Source of the DNA: Ricinus communis
Lineage: Eukaryota > Streptophyta > Magnoliopsida > Malpighiales > Euphorbiaceae
Direction: 5' to 3'
DNA: 64,000 nt
NCBI RefSeq assembly: GCF_019578655.1
Contig: NC_063258.1
Location: 6,803,283-6,867,282 of the forward strand
In this document: piece by piece, positions 11,463 through 23,037 of the stretch
Layout of the letters: each line of letters starts with the position of its first letter
Position numbering within the stretch: position 1 is the stretch's first letter
Position numbers and translations under genes: made by a program
The notes under the pieces: generated by a model
Databases searched by the model: none
Told to the model about the DNA's origin: nothing
Seen by the model: only the letters and a program-made list of their open reading frames with translations

Positions 11463-12820
11463 TGATGTGTTGCATTCTATACATGTTTTTGTGCTTCATT
11501 TATTCATGTTATGCATGTATTGGAGTCATTTTTATGCTAGATTCATCACACTGGGTATCCATTTCTGTTTTCAGGTTATTTGGACTCTCAACATCATTTC
11601 TGGAGAAAATCTTAAGGACTTTAGTGCCTAAACAGGACTGTCGAATGGAATTTAGGGCTCAAGCACGGCCCATACTCAAGAGAGGGCAACATAGTCATTT
11701 CTCCAGGAGTACTATGCTTTTTGGAGCCAATGCATGGCCTGTGCATTAAGCACGGGTCGTGGCACGGCCCATGCAAGTTGCATGGCCCATGGCATGGCCC
11801 GTGCATGCATTTCCTATATATATGAGTTCAGTTTTCGAGAAAATGGTTCGACATTCTGATTCTAAAATTCTTATATGCACGCGACCATCCGCTTTTCAAA
11901 CTTCTTGACTGACCTTGGGAGACCATTTTCATATATTGTTGAGGAGATTCAAGCTTGTTTTGAGAGATCGAGGAGACAAATTCTCAAGCATTCAATTTGA
12001 TTTTGGCACTGTCCACTTTGACTCAAGAGAAGGGTGTACATGTTCCAACTTCATTTCTATTTTTCTTTTCTTCTAGTTATGTTTTTTATGTGTATGACTA
12101 GCTAGAGCTGATGAACCCATTGGGGTTCCTATTGTTGATGGATTGTCTTTTATTTGTTTGATTATTATATTTCCAATTTGTAATTCTTCTTGCTTTTCAG
12201 TAATAAAAGTCTGTTTCATTTTACTTGAGACGTTGAGTTGAATGTTGCTTGGATTATTTAATTGATATTGAGAAATTCGTTAAATAATTGGAACTTGATT
12301 AAGCAAGAACTGGTTAATAACACTTAGAGATAAGGTTAATTGGCTAGCTGGATTAAGAATTAACAACTCTTAATAGACTTGAATCAAATCTTAATGATGT
12401 TCTGAGATTAATTGTTAGGCAGAGATTCCAGCATTTAGTTTTCGGAGTTAGGAAATCAGTGAGCTCGAGAGAGGATCCGAGTTCATTCTAGGATTCAGGC
12501 ACGGGTAATCAATTTGGTAATCAAGATAATCACCTTTAGTAATTCCATCGCAAATAGGTCCTCTTTGGGTTTGCTATTTTCCTATTTTTGCTTCATTATC
12601 TTTACACTTTGTTTGGCATTTTACTTTTGTATTTAATCATTTTTAGTTTACATTTTAAGTTGAATTTTCACCAATTGCTTAAGGTTAGATAAGACTTAGT
12701 ACAATAGTAGCTTTAGGTTCACCCGTTCCCTAAGGGATACGACCTTGATACTCACCATTAGTGCTAGATTATATCGATAGGTTTATTGCCTTAGATTGTA
12801 GCTACACAATTAGCCTATCA
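11463..12820 (+). repeat. Athila 5' LTR
   Basis: It begins TGATGTG, ends CTATCA and aligns end to end with 25783-27149. It carries several GCACGGCCC/GCATGGCCC motifs at 11663-11808 and then a TATA-like CCTATATATATGAG. The primer-binding site follows at once. Confidence 0.9.
11813..11826 (+). promoter_or_regulatory. LTR TATA box (Athila 5' LTR)
   Basis: CCTATATATATGAG lies just downstream of the GC-rich CACGGCC cluster, the expected U3/R position. The same arrangement recurs in the 3' LTR near 26135. Confidence 0.5.
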
Positions 12821-12826
12821 AGTTTT

Positions 12827-12845
12827 TGGCACCATTGCCAGGGAG
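12827..12845 (+). other. Primer-binding site, tRNA-Asp type
   Basis: TGGCACCATTGCCAGGGAG starts six bases after the 5' LTR end. It resembles the tRNA-Asp 3'-end complement used by Athila elements, with a few substitutions. Confidence 0.7.
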
Positions 12846-12998
12846 ACTAGCAACGGTGAATTAAAGTGAATTGTTCTTGTGTTAATTTAGCCACTATTCT
12901 TTCATTCTTTGTTTTCTGTATATTTTATTCTTTTTATTTGTATTTCATTTGTTCACTATTCTTTCCTTGTTGGTTGTGATTTCCATTTCAGGTAGTTT

Positions 12999-14660
12999 AT
13001 GACCAGGAGCTCTAGCTCTGATATTGTAGAGCCTTTGTCTGATCCAGAGCGATCCCTTAGACTTTTGAGGAAGCATATGCAATCGGTAAAGGAGGAGATT
13101 AAGGCTGAGATACCTGTTGATAGACTAGTAGGGATGGAGAATCAAAACGGAAATGCTGCGGCAGACGCCAACAGAACTATGTATGAGTTTGCTAGACCAT
13201 CATTGGTTGGGACACAGATGAGTATACTTAGACCGCCGAAGGCAGCTAACAACTTCAAAATCAAGCCGAACATGATTTAGAATAGTGTTCAGTTTGGAGG
13301 TTGCTGAGCGAGGATCCTAACGCTCACATTGCTAATTTCTTGGAGATATGCGATACCTTCAAGATAAATGGAAATACTGATGATGCCATTTGGTTGAGGT
13401 TGTTTCAATTTGGCTGAGGTTGTTTCCATTTTCTTTGAGGGATAAAGTAAAGAGATGGTTGCAGTCCCTTCCACCGAACACCATCACTACTTAGAACTCT
13501 TTGGCTGAGAAATTTCTCTACAAGTACTTTCCTTCAGCTAAGACTGCTAAATTGAGAAATGGCATTTCTTCTTTTATGCAGATGGAAGACAAGAGCATAT
13601 ATGATGCCTAGGAGAGGTACTAAGACTTGTTGAGATGCTGTCCACACCATAGTCTACCAGTTTGGATGCAGGTTCAGACATTTTACAGTGGTTTGAACCT
13701 TGCTACTAGACAGATGGTTGATGCAGCAGCAGGAGGGGTGCTGAATAGTAAGATGCCCAAGCATGCTCAGAACTTGATAAAGGAGATGGCCATGAACAAT
13801 TATTAGTGGTAGTCTTCTAGGAGCCAACCAGTGAGGCAGGGAGTGGTCAATCAGCTAGATTCTACAGCAGCCTTAGCAGCTCAGGTGGAGCTATTGGCTA
13901 ATAAGATCCTAGTTCTAGATGCTAGCCCATGCAGCTCAGAGCAACTGTGAGTTTTGTAGTGGCCCGTATTTTAGTGTAAACTATAATACGAGAGGTTTGT
14001 TTGCTAGTACTTTTATTCCTTTTTCCTATTCTGTTTTATCCAGTGACCTTGAGCAGGTAGATTATATGGGCAATGGCCTGAGGCAGTAAGGGGACCCGTA
14101 CAACAACACTTACAACCCAGGGTGGCGTAATCATCCAAACTTCGGTTGGAGAAACAACAACGCCCAAGGTCCACCAGCCAGAGATCGACGACCACCACAA
14201 GAAGTAGGGTCGGACCATCACAGCTTCCTCCACCTACCGAGAAACTGATGATGAAGTTTGTCACGTCTACTGAGACGTGGTTCCAGTAGACAGACAATGC
14301 TCTTAAAAATCAACAGGCATCCATTTAGAACTTGGAGAGTCAGATTGGATAGATTTCTAAGATGTTTTCTAAGAGGTAACAAGGAGCGCTCCCTAGCATT
14401 AAGAGTCAAACCCGAGGGAGCACTACAAGGCTATCGCCTTATAGTCAGGCAAGCAGTTATCTAGTTTTTTACCATTAGCTGATGGTGATGATGTTTCCGT
14501 GCAGGATAAGCCAGCTAGGAAGGAGCCAGAGCCTGAGGCCATAAAAGCAGAGAAGGTGGAAGACAGGCATAAGAGCCCTGTGAGAGAGTACCAGCCACCA
14601 GCCCCTACCCTGCTCGACTTAAGCAGGAGAAGGTTGATAAGCAATTTGGTAAGTTTCTTG
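12999..14660 (+). pseudogene. Athila gag, frameshifted
   Basis: Gag is the structural capsid protein. The first open block (12999-13280) runs from MTRSSSSDIVEPLSD to the ANNFKIKP segment that precedes the capsid fold. Further blocks lie in other frames: LSEDPNAHIANFLEICDTF (about 13305), then the NTYNPGWRNHPNFGWRNNN segment (about 14108) typical of the Athila gag end, and a charged tail near 14500-14640. At least four frame changes and many stops separate them, so no full protein can be made. Confidence 0.7.
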
Positions 14661-14662
14661 AT

Positions 14663-15312
14663 TTGTTTAAACAACTACTTATTAACCTACCTTTTTTTGA
14701 AGCTATTTTGCAGATGTCGAAGTATGCCAAGTTCTTAAAGGAAATTTTGAGTAACAAAAGGAAGCTAGAGGATTTAAGACTAGTGACTCTGAGTAAGGAG
14801 TGTTCAGCTATTCTTCAGAACAAGCTGCCACTCAAAAGGAGAGATCCAAGGAGTTTTACTGTTCCCTGCATCATTGGCGATTTGCCTATTAGTGGTGCAT
14901 TAGCTGATTTAGGAGCTAGTATTAATTTGATGCCCACTAGTTTGTTTGATAAGTTAGGTTTGAGTGAACCTAAGCCCACTAGGATGAGCATTCAATTAGC
15001 TGATAGGACTGTTAGGATTCCTAGAGATATTATTGAGGATGTGCTTGTTAAAGTAGACAAGTTTATTTTTCCTATTGATTTTTTATAGTTATGGACATGG
15101 AAGGTGAGAGTATTGTGCCTTTAATCCTAGGTAGACCTATTCTTGCAACATCTAGGGCTATTATAGATGTTTGTGATGGAAAGCTTCAGCTTAGTGTAGA
15201 TGATGAGACCATTACCTTCGACTTAGCTACTACTCTGAGACATTCTTTAAACCATGATGATGTTGTGTTTTCTATTGATATTCGGGATGATGTGGTTGAG
15301 TCTCATTTATAA
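14663..15312 (+). pseudogene. Athila aspartic protease region, one frameshift
   Basis: The retroviral-type aspartic protease matures the polyprotein. The active-site box ADLGASINLMP is intact at about 14905-14937, preceded by the PCIIGDLPISGAL strand. A run of six T at 15079-15087 shifts the frame and creates a stop at 15087-15089; the sequence continues in the next frame as VPLILGRPILATSRAIIDV, the C-terminal flap segment. Confidence 0.75.
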
Positions 15313-15318
15313 GAAATA

Positions 15319-15904
15319 TTGCTTTTAAAGGTAGCATTGCAAGGAGATGAGGAGGAGTTGTCCGACGAGCAAGTGTTGGAGCAGCTCACTAGTTTGTTGG
15401 CTATTGAGCGTAGCTATTCTACTGACCCATTTCTTTCTCTTGACAGGTCAGGAGTGCAAAAGGTAAAGTCTTCTTTCGAGGACCCCCCCCCCCCATCTTA
15501 GAATTGAAGGAGTTACCTAAGCACTTGAGCTATAGATTTTTGGATGAGGGAGAAAAGTTGCTTGTGATTGTTGCAGCAGATTTGACACTTGAGGAACGAA
15601 AGATGACTCTAGACTCCGTCAAGAGGTATAAGAAGACCTTTGCCTTTAAGATTGCTGACATTCCTGGGATCAACCCTAGTTTTGTTCTCATAAGATTTTG
15701 ATGGAGGATAGCTATAGACCAGTAGTTCAGCCACAAAGGCGGCTTAACCCGAACATGATGGAAGTAGTGAAAAAGGAGGTAATTAAGTTCCTTATGCAGG
15801 TTTGATTTATTCTATTTCTAATAGTTCTTGGGTGAGCCCTATATAGGTTGTGCCGAAGAAAGGAGGCATTACAGTAGTTCACAATGAGAGGGATGAGCTG
15901 ATAC
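15319..15904 (+). pseudogene. Athila pol: protease-RT linker and RT N-terminus, broken
   Basis: The linker has a 12-13 base C run near 15484-15496 that ends the local frame. KELPKHLSYRFLDEGEKLLV and the AFKIADIPGINPSFV block then lead into RT, and NERDEL at about 15882 is the last RT residue set before the solo LTR. Several stops lie between. Confidence 0.65.
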
Positions 15905-17376
15905 TGATGCGCTAAATCGTGTTAGCTACAATATAAGGCAGTGTACCTATCGATGCAGTCTAGCACTAATGGCGAGTATCAAGGTCGTATTCCTCGGGAA
16001 AGTGAAAGCCCAGAGTTACTCCTTTGTTCTTTGTTATATTAACCTAAAATGGATAATGAATAATTTCTAAACTAACTATTAACTACAAGCTAAGTTCTGA
16101 GGGAGATGCAGGAGTAATTAATAAATGAAATAATCAAGACAAGAAGACAAACCCAAAGGGAATCTAAACTAGTTAGCAACCGAACAAAAGATAAAGGATC
16201 GGTGAGTCTAATTATGCTACCCGTGATTTATTCTTAACCGAATTCGATTTCTCTCTCGAGATAACCGAATTCCTAAACCTAATAACCTAAAGTTGGAATC
16301 TCTTCCTAACGATTGATTCTTAAATTAGCATTAAGCTTTAATCTGCCTCTATTAAGCTTTGTTAATTCTTAATCCGGCTAGTTAATTATCCTTATCTCTA
16401 AGCGATTATTAACCAGTTCTTGCTATTCAAAATTCCAATTGCCAAACGGATTTCTCAATCTCATAAAGCAATCTAAACATCACAATTCACAACGTCTCAT
16501 GAATAATGCATTATCTTATTAATACTGAAAACAAGAAGAATACAAAATTACCCAAACAATCCAACAATATAATATTAAGCCAACATAGTAAAGAAATCCC
16601 AATGGATTAAATCAGTCTAGCTAAACATGTTCATGTTTAAAACAATCTAGGAAATCAATTACAATGAAAGAATAATGAAAATAAAACATGTACACCCTTT
16701 TCTCTCGAATTGGATGAACAGCCCAAACTGGATCTACACTTTGATTAATCTCCCAAACGCCTCTTGAATTGCTTCCACTCTGTTTTGCACTCGGAACCTT
16801 GCGATTCCGGGATTCTTACTCCCTGCAACTCTCTCTCGCACTCAATACTGTGCAGAAACCGAACCAGCCGCCAGGGCTCTATGTCACTATTTTCCCCCTT
16901 TTCTCCTTTTTTTAAGAAAAAATCATTTTTCTTATATATATTTAACTCGACGGCCGTGTTCAAGGTCACGATGGCCAAGTCCATGTTTCTTTGGCCGTGG
17001 ATCTCAGTAGGGTTTCACCATCGTGTTGGCCACCAGTATTTCTCCCGTGTTGGCCACCAGCGTCTTGAAGGCTGTGGTGGCTACGGAAACCGTGCCCAAA
17101 GTGCAAATTTCAAGAATCAAAGCCAATGGTTGAGCACGGCTAGAGTCCAGGCCGTGCTCAATGTATGCATTGCGGGCTCTTGTCCAATATTGATGAATTC
17201 TCGTCCGTTTCCACACGTATTGATCTATAATTGCTTAAACACCGATGACGGTCCTATAAATGTTCCTGAAATGCAAAAGAACACAAAACACGGGTGATCT
17301 GGGAATAAAAGCACAATAATTGCTAAGAGCATACGCAATAATATGCAAGCAAATATATGTAAAACTATGCTCATCA
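15905..17376 (-). repeat. Solo LTR (Athila-type family B) inside pol, with perfect 5-bp duplication
   Basis: It begins TGATGCGCTAAATCG and ends ATGCTCATCA, flanked by GATAC at 15900-15904 and 17377-17381. Removing it rejoins RT codons on either side (NERDEL and PIRTVTCFRVYIDY). By its block order relative to the plus LTRs it is in minus orientation. There is no internal sequence, so it arose by LTR-LTR recombination. It has CGGCCGTG motifs near 16953 and a TATA-like AT run near 16932-16941. Confidence 0.9.
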
Positions 17377-17381
17377 GATAC

Positions 17382-18480
17382 CCATACGGACTGTGACATG
17401 CTTCCGAGTTTACATTGATTACAAGAGGCTTAATGATGCAACTTGGAAGGATCACTTCCCTCTTCCTTTCATTGATCAGATGTTAGAGAGATTGGCAGGA
17501 CATAGGTTTTACAATTTTCTTTATGGCTTTTCAGGTTATTTTTAGATTCTAGTTGCACCTGAAGACCAAGAGAAGACGACTTTCACCTGCCCCTATAGGA
17601 CTTTTGCTTATAGATGGATGCCTTTTGGTCTATGCAATGCACCGGCTACATTTCAGCGGTGTATGATGGCCATTTTTGATGATATGATTGAGGAGTCGAT
17701 GGAGGTATTTATGGATGACTTCTCTGTTTTTGGTAATTCCTTTTCTCACTGTTTGGCTAATTTAGAATGCATGTTAGCTAGGTGTATTGAGGCTAACTTG
17801 GTGCTTAATTGGGATAAGTGTCATTTTATAGTGAGAGAGGGAATTGTAATGGGGCATAAGATTTCATATGCAGGGATGGAGGTTGATAGAGCTAAGGTAG
17901 AGACCACATCTAAGCTGCCACCCCCTAGTTCTGTTAGGGCTGTTAGGAGTTTCTTGGGCCATGCTGGTTTCTATAGAAGATGTATTAGAAATTTCTCTAA
18001 GATTGCTAGGCCTCTTACTCAATTGCTAGTTAAGGATGCACCTTTTATTTGTGATGATGCATGTTTACCTACTTTTGAGTTATTGAAGAAACTATTAACC
18101 ACAGCCCCTATCATGGCTTCGCCTGATTGGGGGTTGCGCTTTGAGCTAATGTGCGATACTAGTGATTATGTAGTTGGAGTTATACTTGGACAGAGGTTTG
18201 ATAAGAAGTTCCAACCCATTTATTATGCCAGCAAAACTTTGATAGGAGCCCAGGAGCATTACACTACTATAGAGAAGAAGTTGTTGGCTGTTGTTTATGC
18301 TTTTGACAAATTCAGATCGTACCTCGTCTTATCAAAGACCATCGTCTTCATTGACCATTCAGCTTTGCGGTATTTATTTAATAAGCATGATGCTAAGCCG
18401 AGATTAATTAGATGAATTTTATTATTGCAGGAGTTCGACATTGAGATCAGAGATAAGAAGGGCACATAAAATTTGGCAGC
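17382..18480 (+). pseudogene. Athila reverse transcriptase and RNase H
   Basis: Reverse transcription of the element RNA. Visible motifs: RVYIDYKRLNDATWKDHFPL, FPLPFIDQMLERLAG, MPFGLCNAPATFQRCM, the catalytic YxDD-type box VFMDDFSVFG at about 17705, SFLGHAGFYRRCIRNFSKIA, then RNase H (ELMCDTSDYVVGVILGQR; YYASKTL; EKKLLAVVYAFDKFRSYL; FIDHSALRYL). The block 17618-18415 is open; a TGA at 18413-18415 ends it before the EFDIEIRDKKG segment, and other stops lie upstream (for example in the region near 17535). Confidence 0.85.
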
Positions 18481-19881
18481 GGATCACTTATCCAGACTGG
18501 AGAATCCGAGCTTGGAAGCACTTAATGAGAGCACGATAGACGATCGATTTCTAAAGGAGCACTTGTATTCATTGAAGGTATATTCTGATTCTCCTTGGTT
18601 TTATGATTATGCTAACTACCTTGTGGCTAGGGTCTTACCAAAGGGTATAATTTATCAGTAAAGGAAGAAATTCTTTGCTGATTTAAAATACTATATTTGG
18701 GAAGACCCTTTCCTATATCGAGTGTGTGCAGACCAAGTCATTCGCCGATGTCTTTATGGCAAAAAGAGTCTCCAGATTTTGAGTCACTATCATAAGGGAC
18801 CCGCAGGAGGCCATCAAGCGGCGAACCATACTGCTAGGAAGGTATTTGATGCAGGCTTTTATTAGCCAATTATCTTCTAGGATGCTAGGACATTTGTTCA
18901 GGTTTGCGACGCTTGTCAGCGCTCAGGTAACATCTCTGCCCGTGATGAAATGCCCCAAATTAGTATGCAGGCTGTTGAGATATTTGATGTTTGGGGTATT
19001 GACTTCATGGGACCCTTCTCTTCTTCATATAGCAATAAGTATATTCTCGTGGTTGTTGAGTATTTCTCTAAGTGGCCTGAGGCACACAAGCTTTACCTAC
19101 TGATGATGCCAGAATTGTTTGCAGGTTCCTTAGGAAGTATTTGCTGGGTTTGGCACACATAGAGCGTTAATTAGTGACAGGGGAACACATTTCTATAATG
19201 CTTAATTGGAGAAGGCATCAGACGCTATGATGTGACACAACAGTTCTCTACTCCCTATCACCCATATACAAATGGGAAATTGAGGTTACTAACAAGGGTT
19301 TAAAACGTATTTTAGAGAGAACAGTAGGTGTGAGTAGGAAGGATTGGGCTTTGAAACTGGATGATGCATTATGGGCATTTAGGACTGCATATAGGACTTC
19401 CATAGGTTTTATGCCCTATAGGCTTGTATATGGGAAGTCTTGTCATTTACTTGTTGAATTAGAGCATAGGGCTCTTTGGGCCCTTAAAACTTGCAATTTT
19501 GATGTTGATTCTGCAGGTAAGGAGAGACAATTGCAGCTGAGTGAATTGAAGGAGTGGCGTCAGCAGGTGTATGAAAACTCTTCAATTTACAAGGCTAAGA
19601 CAAAGAAGTGGCATGATCAGAGGCTCAGAGGTTCTAAGGAGTTTCAGATTGGAGATAAAGTATTGCTATATAATTCATGTCTTTGTTTATTTCTAGGGAA
19701 GCTCAGGAGTCGATGGTCGGGGCCATTTGTGGTCAAGCAGGTTTTCCCATATGGCATAGTCGAGCTTCATCATCCTGAGAAGGGTGATTTCAAGGTCAAT
19801 GGACATAGGCTCAAATTGTATCATGGAAACTCGTTGGAGATTGAGCAGCGGGTTGACATGGTTCTATATTTGCAGGGATGA
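18481..19881 (+). pseudogene. Athila integrase, several stops
   Basis: The integrase inserts the cDNA. The sequence gives the RNase H-integrase linker (ADHLSRLENPSLEAL), the HHCC zinc region (HYHKGPAGGHQAANHTARK and [18 protein letters not shown]), the core ([33 protein letters not shown]), then [19 protein letters not shown] and a C-terminal chromatin-side domain ([26 protein letters not shown]). Stops at about 18659, 18862 and in the core region 19160-19205 break it. The last block (19330-19881) is open. Confidence 0.8.
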
Positions 19882-20920
19882 TCCATTATAGAGTTCAGCT
19901 ATACAACTCGAGAACAAAAAGAAGCATAGTTGATTTTTTATTTTGTTCATTTTCGTTTTCTTTAACTCTTTAAGTGTTAGTTTATTCAGTTTGATTGCAG
20001 AACGTTTTCCTTTGTTGGTTATTTTTGGGTTGATTTTGCATATTTGGGATGCTTTGGATCGCGTATTTCATTTTCTACAGGTTTTTGGAGAGTTTCGAAG
20101 CTGGAAACAGGATCGATGAGCGAGCAAGTGCCAGTGCACAGCCGGGTGCATGGCCTGGTGCATGGCCAGGTGCATAGCCAAGTGCACGGCCGGGTGCACG
20201 ACCCATGCAACTTGCACAACCCGTGCACCCACATAAGCACTCCATGCCCTTTCAATCATTCTTCCATTTTTGCTCTTCTTTTGGCTTTCCGTTATCTCCT
20301 TTTCTCTCTGAATCAAGATTTTTCTTTCTTTCTTTTCATTGCTATCACGATCCAAGTAAGTCTTTTACCCATAATTCTTTCATTTTTAATTGCATTTTTT
20401 TTAATTCTGTTTTTTTTTTCTGTTATGTTTCATTGATTCTTTGTTCTTCCTTTACATTTTATTTCAGTTTTATCTAGGTATTTTTAGTTGTAAATTTCAT
20501 TATTATTCTTTCGCTTTTTCTTTTTACTCCATTTTTTGAATTCTGAAATTTTTAGTACAGATTTTACTTAGCTTGATTCTATTTTTGATTTTATTTTTCT
20601 GCATGTTGGATTATAAGGTATATTAGTAGGTTTAAATTTGTGAATTATAGGGACTATCAATATTCTGTGTTCTATGCTGCTCGTTTATTGATATTTTTTT
20701 GTTGTGAATTGCTGCTGCCAATGTCATTGGACATCCTATTTTCTATCCCTTGTAGGTTTTAGAGGCTTGGGTACCTTACCCCAAGTTTTCTGGCACCCAA
20801 CCTTCACCGTTATGTTGCCGAAATTTTGGCTCAACCTATTTGTTGCTTGATTCATTTACTTGCATTGAATGATTGTGAATGGTCGATGCTAAACTTTAAT
20901 TTTTATCAAGTAAAATGGCA
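19882..20920 (+). other. Athila spacer between integrase and env-like ORF
   Basis: No gene. It has a T-rich stretch, a 12-bp tandem array (20133-20205), a pyrimidine-rich tract to about 20640, and a likely leader to the env-like ORF. LTR-type CACGGCC motifs recur here outside the LTR. Confidence 0.5.
20133..20205 (+). repeat. 12-bp tandem array, GGTGCATGGCC type
   Basis: About six adjacent degenerate 12-bp units of the form GGTGCAtGGCCn follow integrase. The same words (GCACGGCCC, GCATGGCCC) form the GC-rich cluster upstream of the TATA box in the LTRs. Confidence 0.8.
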
Positions 20921-21578
20921 GACGATTAACAATGCCGACACAAGCCCTCTCGAACTACAAGAAAAAGGGCAAGAACGGACAAGTCATCCTCTGAACAGCA
21001 TGATCAGCAGCCACCTTCAGAGGCACCTCCAGCACCCAGAGTTGCAGATCACCCTAAAGCTCGATTGTGACTACCAGCACCACCCAGACATAAATTTCTA
21101 ACCTTCACCAACACATTGCAAATAGACAGATTCAGAATAGTCAGGAACAAGACACTAGGTACAAGGAGATGTGTGGATTGGTAGGCATTGAGAGATGTCA
21201 GATTATTTGATGAGGTGTCTTCCCTTTGAGAGACACTTCCATGGCATAGATTTTTCAACATCAGAGAGCCCACATATAGGGAGATTACTCAGGAGTTCTT
21301 CAACACTTTCTGGCTCCAGCCGCATTTTTAGGATTATACCGCACTAGGCACCATCACATTCCGATTGACTGGCTGCACATTTGCCATGTCAGTTGCTGAG
21401 TTCGGACTAGCTTTGGGCATTTTGACAGTTGAGGATACACAGTCAAATGAGTATACAGAGGCTATTCGCCACCTTAGGACAGACTATGATAGTTACTGGG
21501 ATGATATTCAAGCGGTCAGGCAGCCATTTATCTCTAGTAGGACCAAGGCCTCTTGTGCTCGAGATAGTTTGAGATACC
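20920..21578 (+). pseudogene. Athila env-like ORF, 5' part
   Basis: It begins at ATGGCAGACGATTAA with an early stop. The recognisable core is TFRLTGCTFAMSVAEFGLAL, then EDTQSNEYTEAIRHLRTDYD. The frame is open at 21365-21578 and is then cut by the second solo LTR inside SLRYL. It corresponds to 7676-9220 in element 1. The function of this Athila ORF is not established. Confidence 0.65.
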
Positions 21579-23032
21579 TGATGTGTGCTAAATTGTGTTA
21601 GCTACAATCTAAGGCAGTGTACCTATCGATGCAGTCTAGCACTAATGGCGAGTATCAAGGTCACATTCCTCAGGAAAGTGAAAGCCCAGAGTTACTCCTT
21701 TGTTCTTTGTTATATTAACCTAAAATTAGCGATAAATAATTTCTAAACTAACTAATAGCTACAAGCTAAGTCCTAAGGGAGATGCAAGAGTAATTGATAA
21801 ACGAAATAATCAAGGCAAGAAGACAAACCCAAAGGGAATCTAAACTAGTTGGCAATCAAACAAAAGATAAAGGATCGGTGAGTCTAATTATGCTACCCGT
21901 GGACAAATTCTTAACTGAATTCGGTTTCTCTCTCGAGATAACCGAATTCCTAAACCTAATAACCTAAAGTTGGAATCTCTTCCTAACGATTGATTCTTAA
22001 ATTAGCATTAAGCTTTAATTCGCCTCTATTAAGCTTTCTTAATTCTTAATCTGGCTAGTTAATTATCCTTATCTCTAAGCAATTATTAACCAGTTCTTGC
22101 TATTCAAAATTCCAATTGCCAAATGGACTTCTCAATCACACAAAGCAATCTAACCACACAATTCACAACGTCTCATGAATAATGCATTATCTTATTAATA
22201 CTGAAAGCAAGAAGAATACAAAACTAATCCAAACAATCCAACAATATAATACTAAGCCAATATAGTAAAGAAATCCCAATGGATTTAATCCATCTAGCTA
22301 ATCATGTTCATTATCAAAATACACAAGAATTCAATTACAATAATGAGTAAAGGTAGAGAAAACCCGATTACACCCTTGGATGAGAGTAAACAGCCCTAAT
22401 TCCTCTTGCTCAATCTTGAATCGATCCTTGTTCCTCTTACTCGATTTGAAAACCAATCGACGAACCTTGCCCAATCTTCAATCTTCGAAGGGAATTCGAT
22501 TGAAACCTTGATCCAAGTCTCCTTTTCTCTTGGTTTCAGCTCAGAAAACCCTTAGAGAGAGAAATATTAGGGTCTAGGATGTTCTAACCCTAGCCGCCTC
22601 TCCTTTTCCTCTCTTTGTTCTTTTAATTAATACCCCATGTCACCTCCAACACGGCCGTGTCCTTGGCTGTGTTGGGGACACGGGCTGGTGTTCCTGGCCG
22701 TGTTACTCTCTGTGGCCGTGCTCCCTAAAAGCTTATTTTTCTTTCATGTTTGACGCATCCAACACGGCCGTGTTGGTGGCCGTGTTGGTAACACGGCCAG
22801 TGTTGAATCCAACACGGCCGTGTTAACCTTCCACATGGGCATACTTAGCTCGTTTTGGCAGCTTTGACGTCCAATTATGCTCCAATTCTTTCCTTTATCA
22901 TCCTTTGACCTCTTTTGGACCTAATGCACACAAACATACGTATAGGGTGAGTGTTAAGACCAATTCACATCCAAATGTCCATAAAATCAATCTTAAAAAC
23001 TCCATTTAGATGTGTGTATTTTACGCACATCA
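21579..23032 (-). repeat. Second solo LTR (Athila-type family B) in the env-like ORF, perfect 5-bp duplication
   Basis: It begins TGATGTGTGCTAAATTG and ends ACGCACATCA, flanked by ATACC at 21574-21578 and 23033-23037. Its first ~600 bases are nearly identical to the solo LTR at 15905; the distal half differs more. It has several CACGGCCGTG palindromes at 22650-22825. It is in minus orientation like the other two copies. Confidence 0.9.
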
Positions 23033-23037
23033 ATACC

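Noticed and set aside
16764..17297. 177-codon plus-strand open frame
   Set aside because: It lies entirely inside a minus-oriented solo LTR and has no recognisable domain.
20044..20477. Open frames over the 12-bp array and T-rich tract
   Set aside because: Both strands are open because of repeat structure; residues are a short VHG/CTWP-type repeat and Phe-rich runs.
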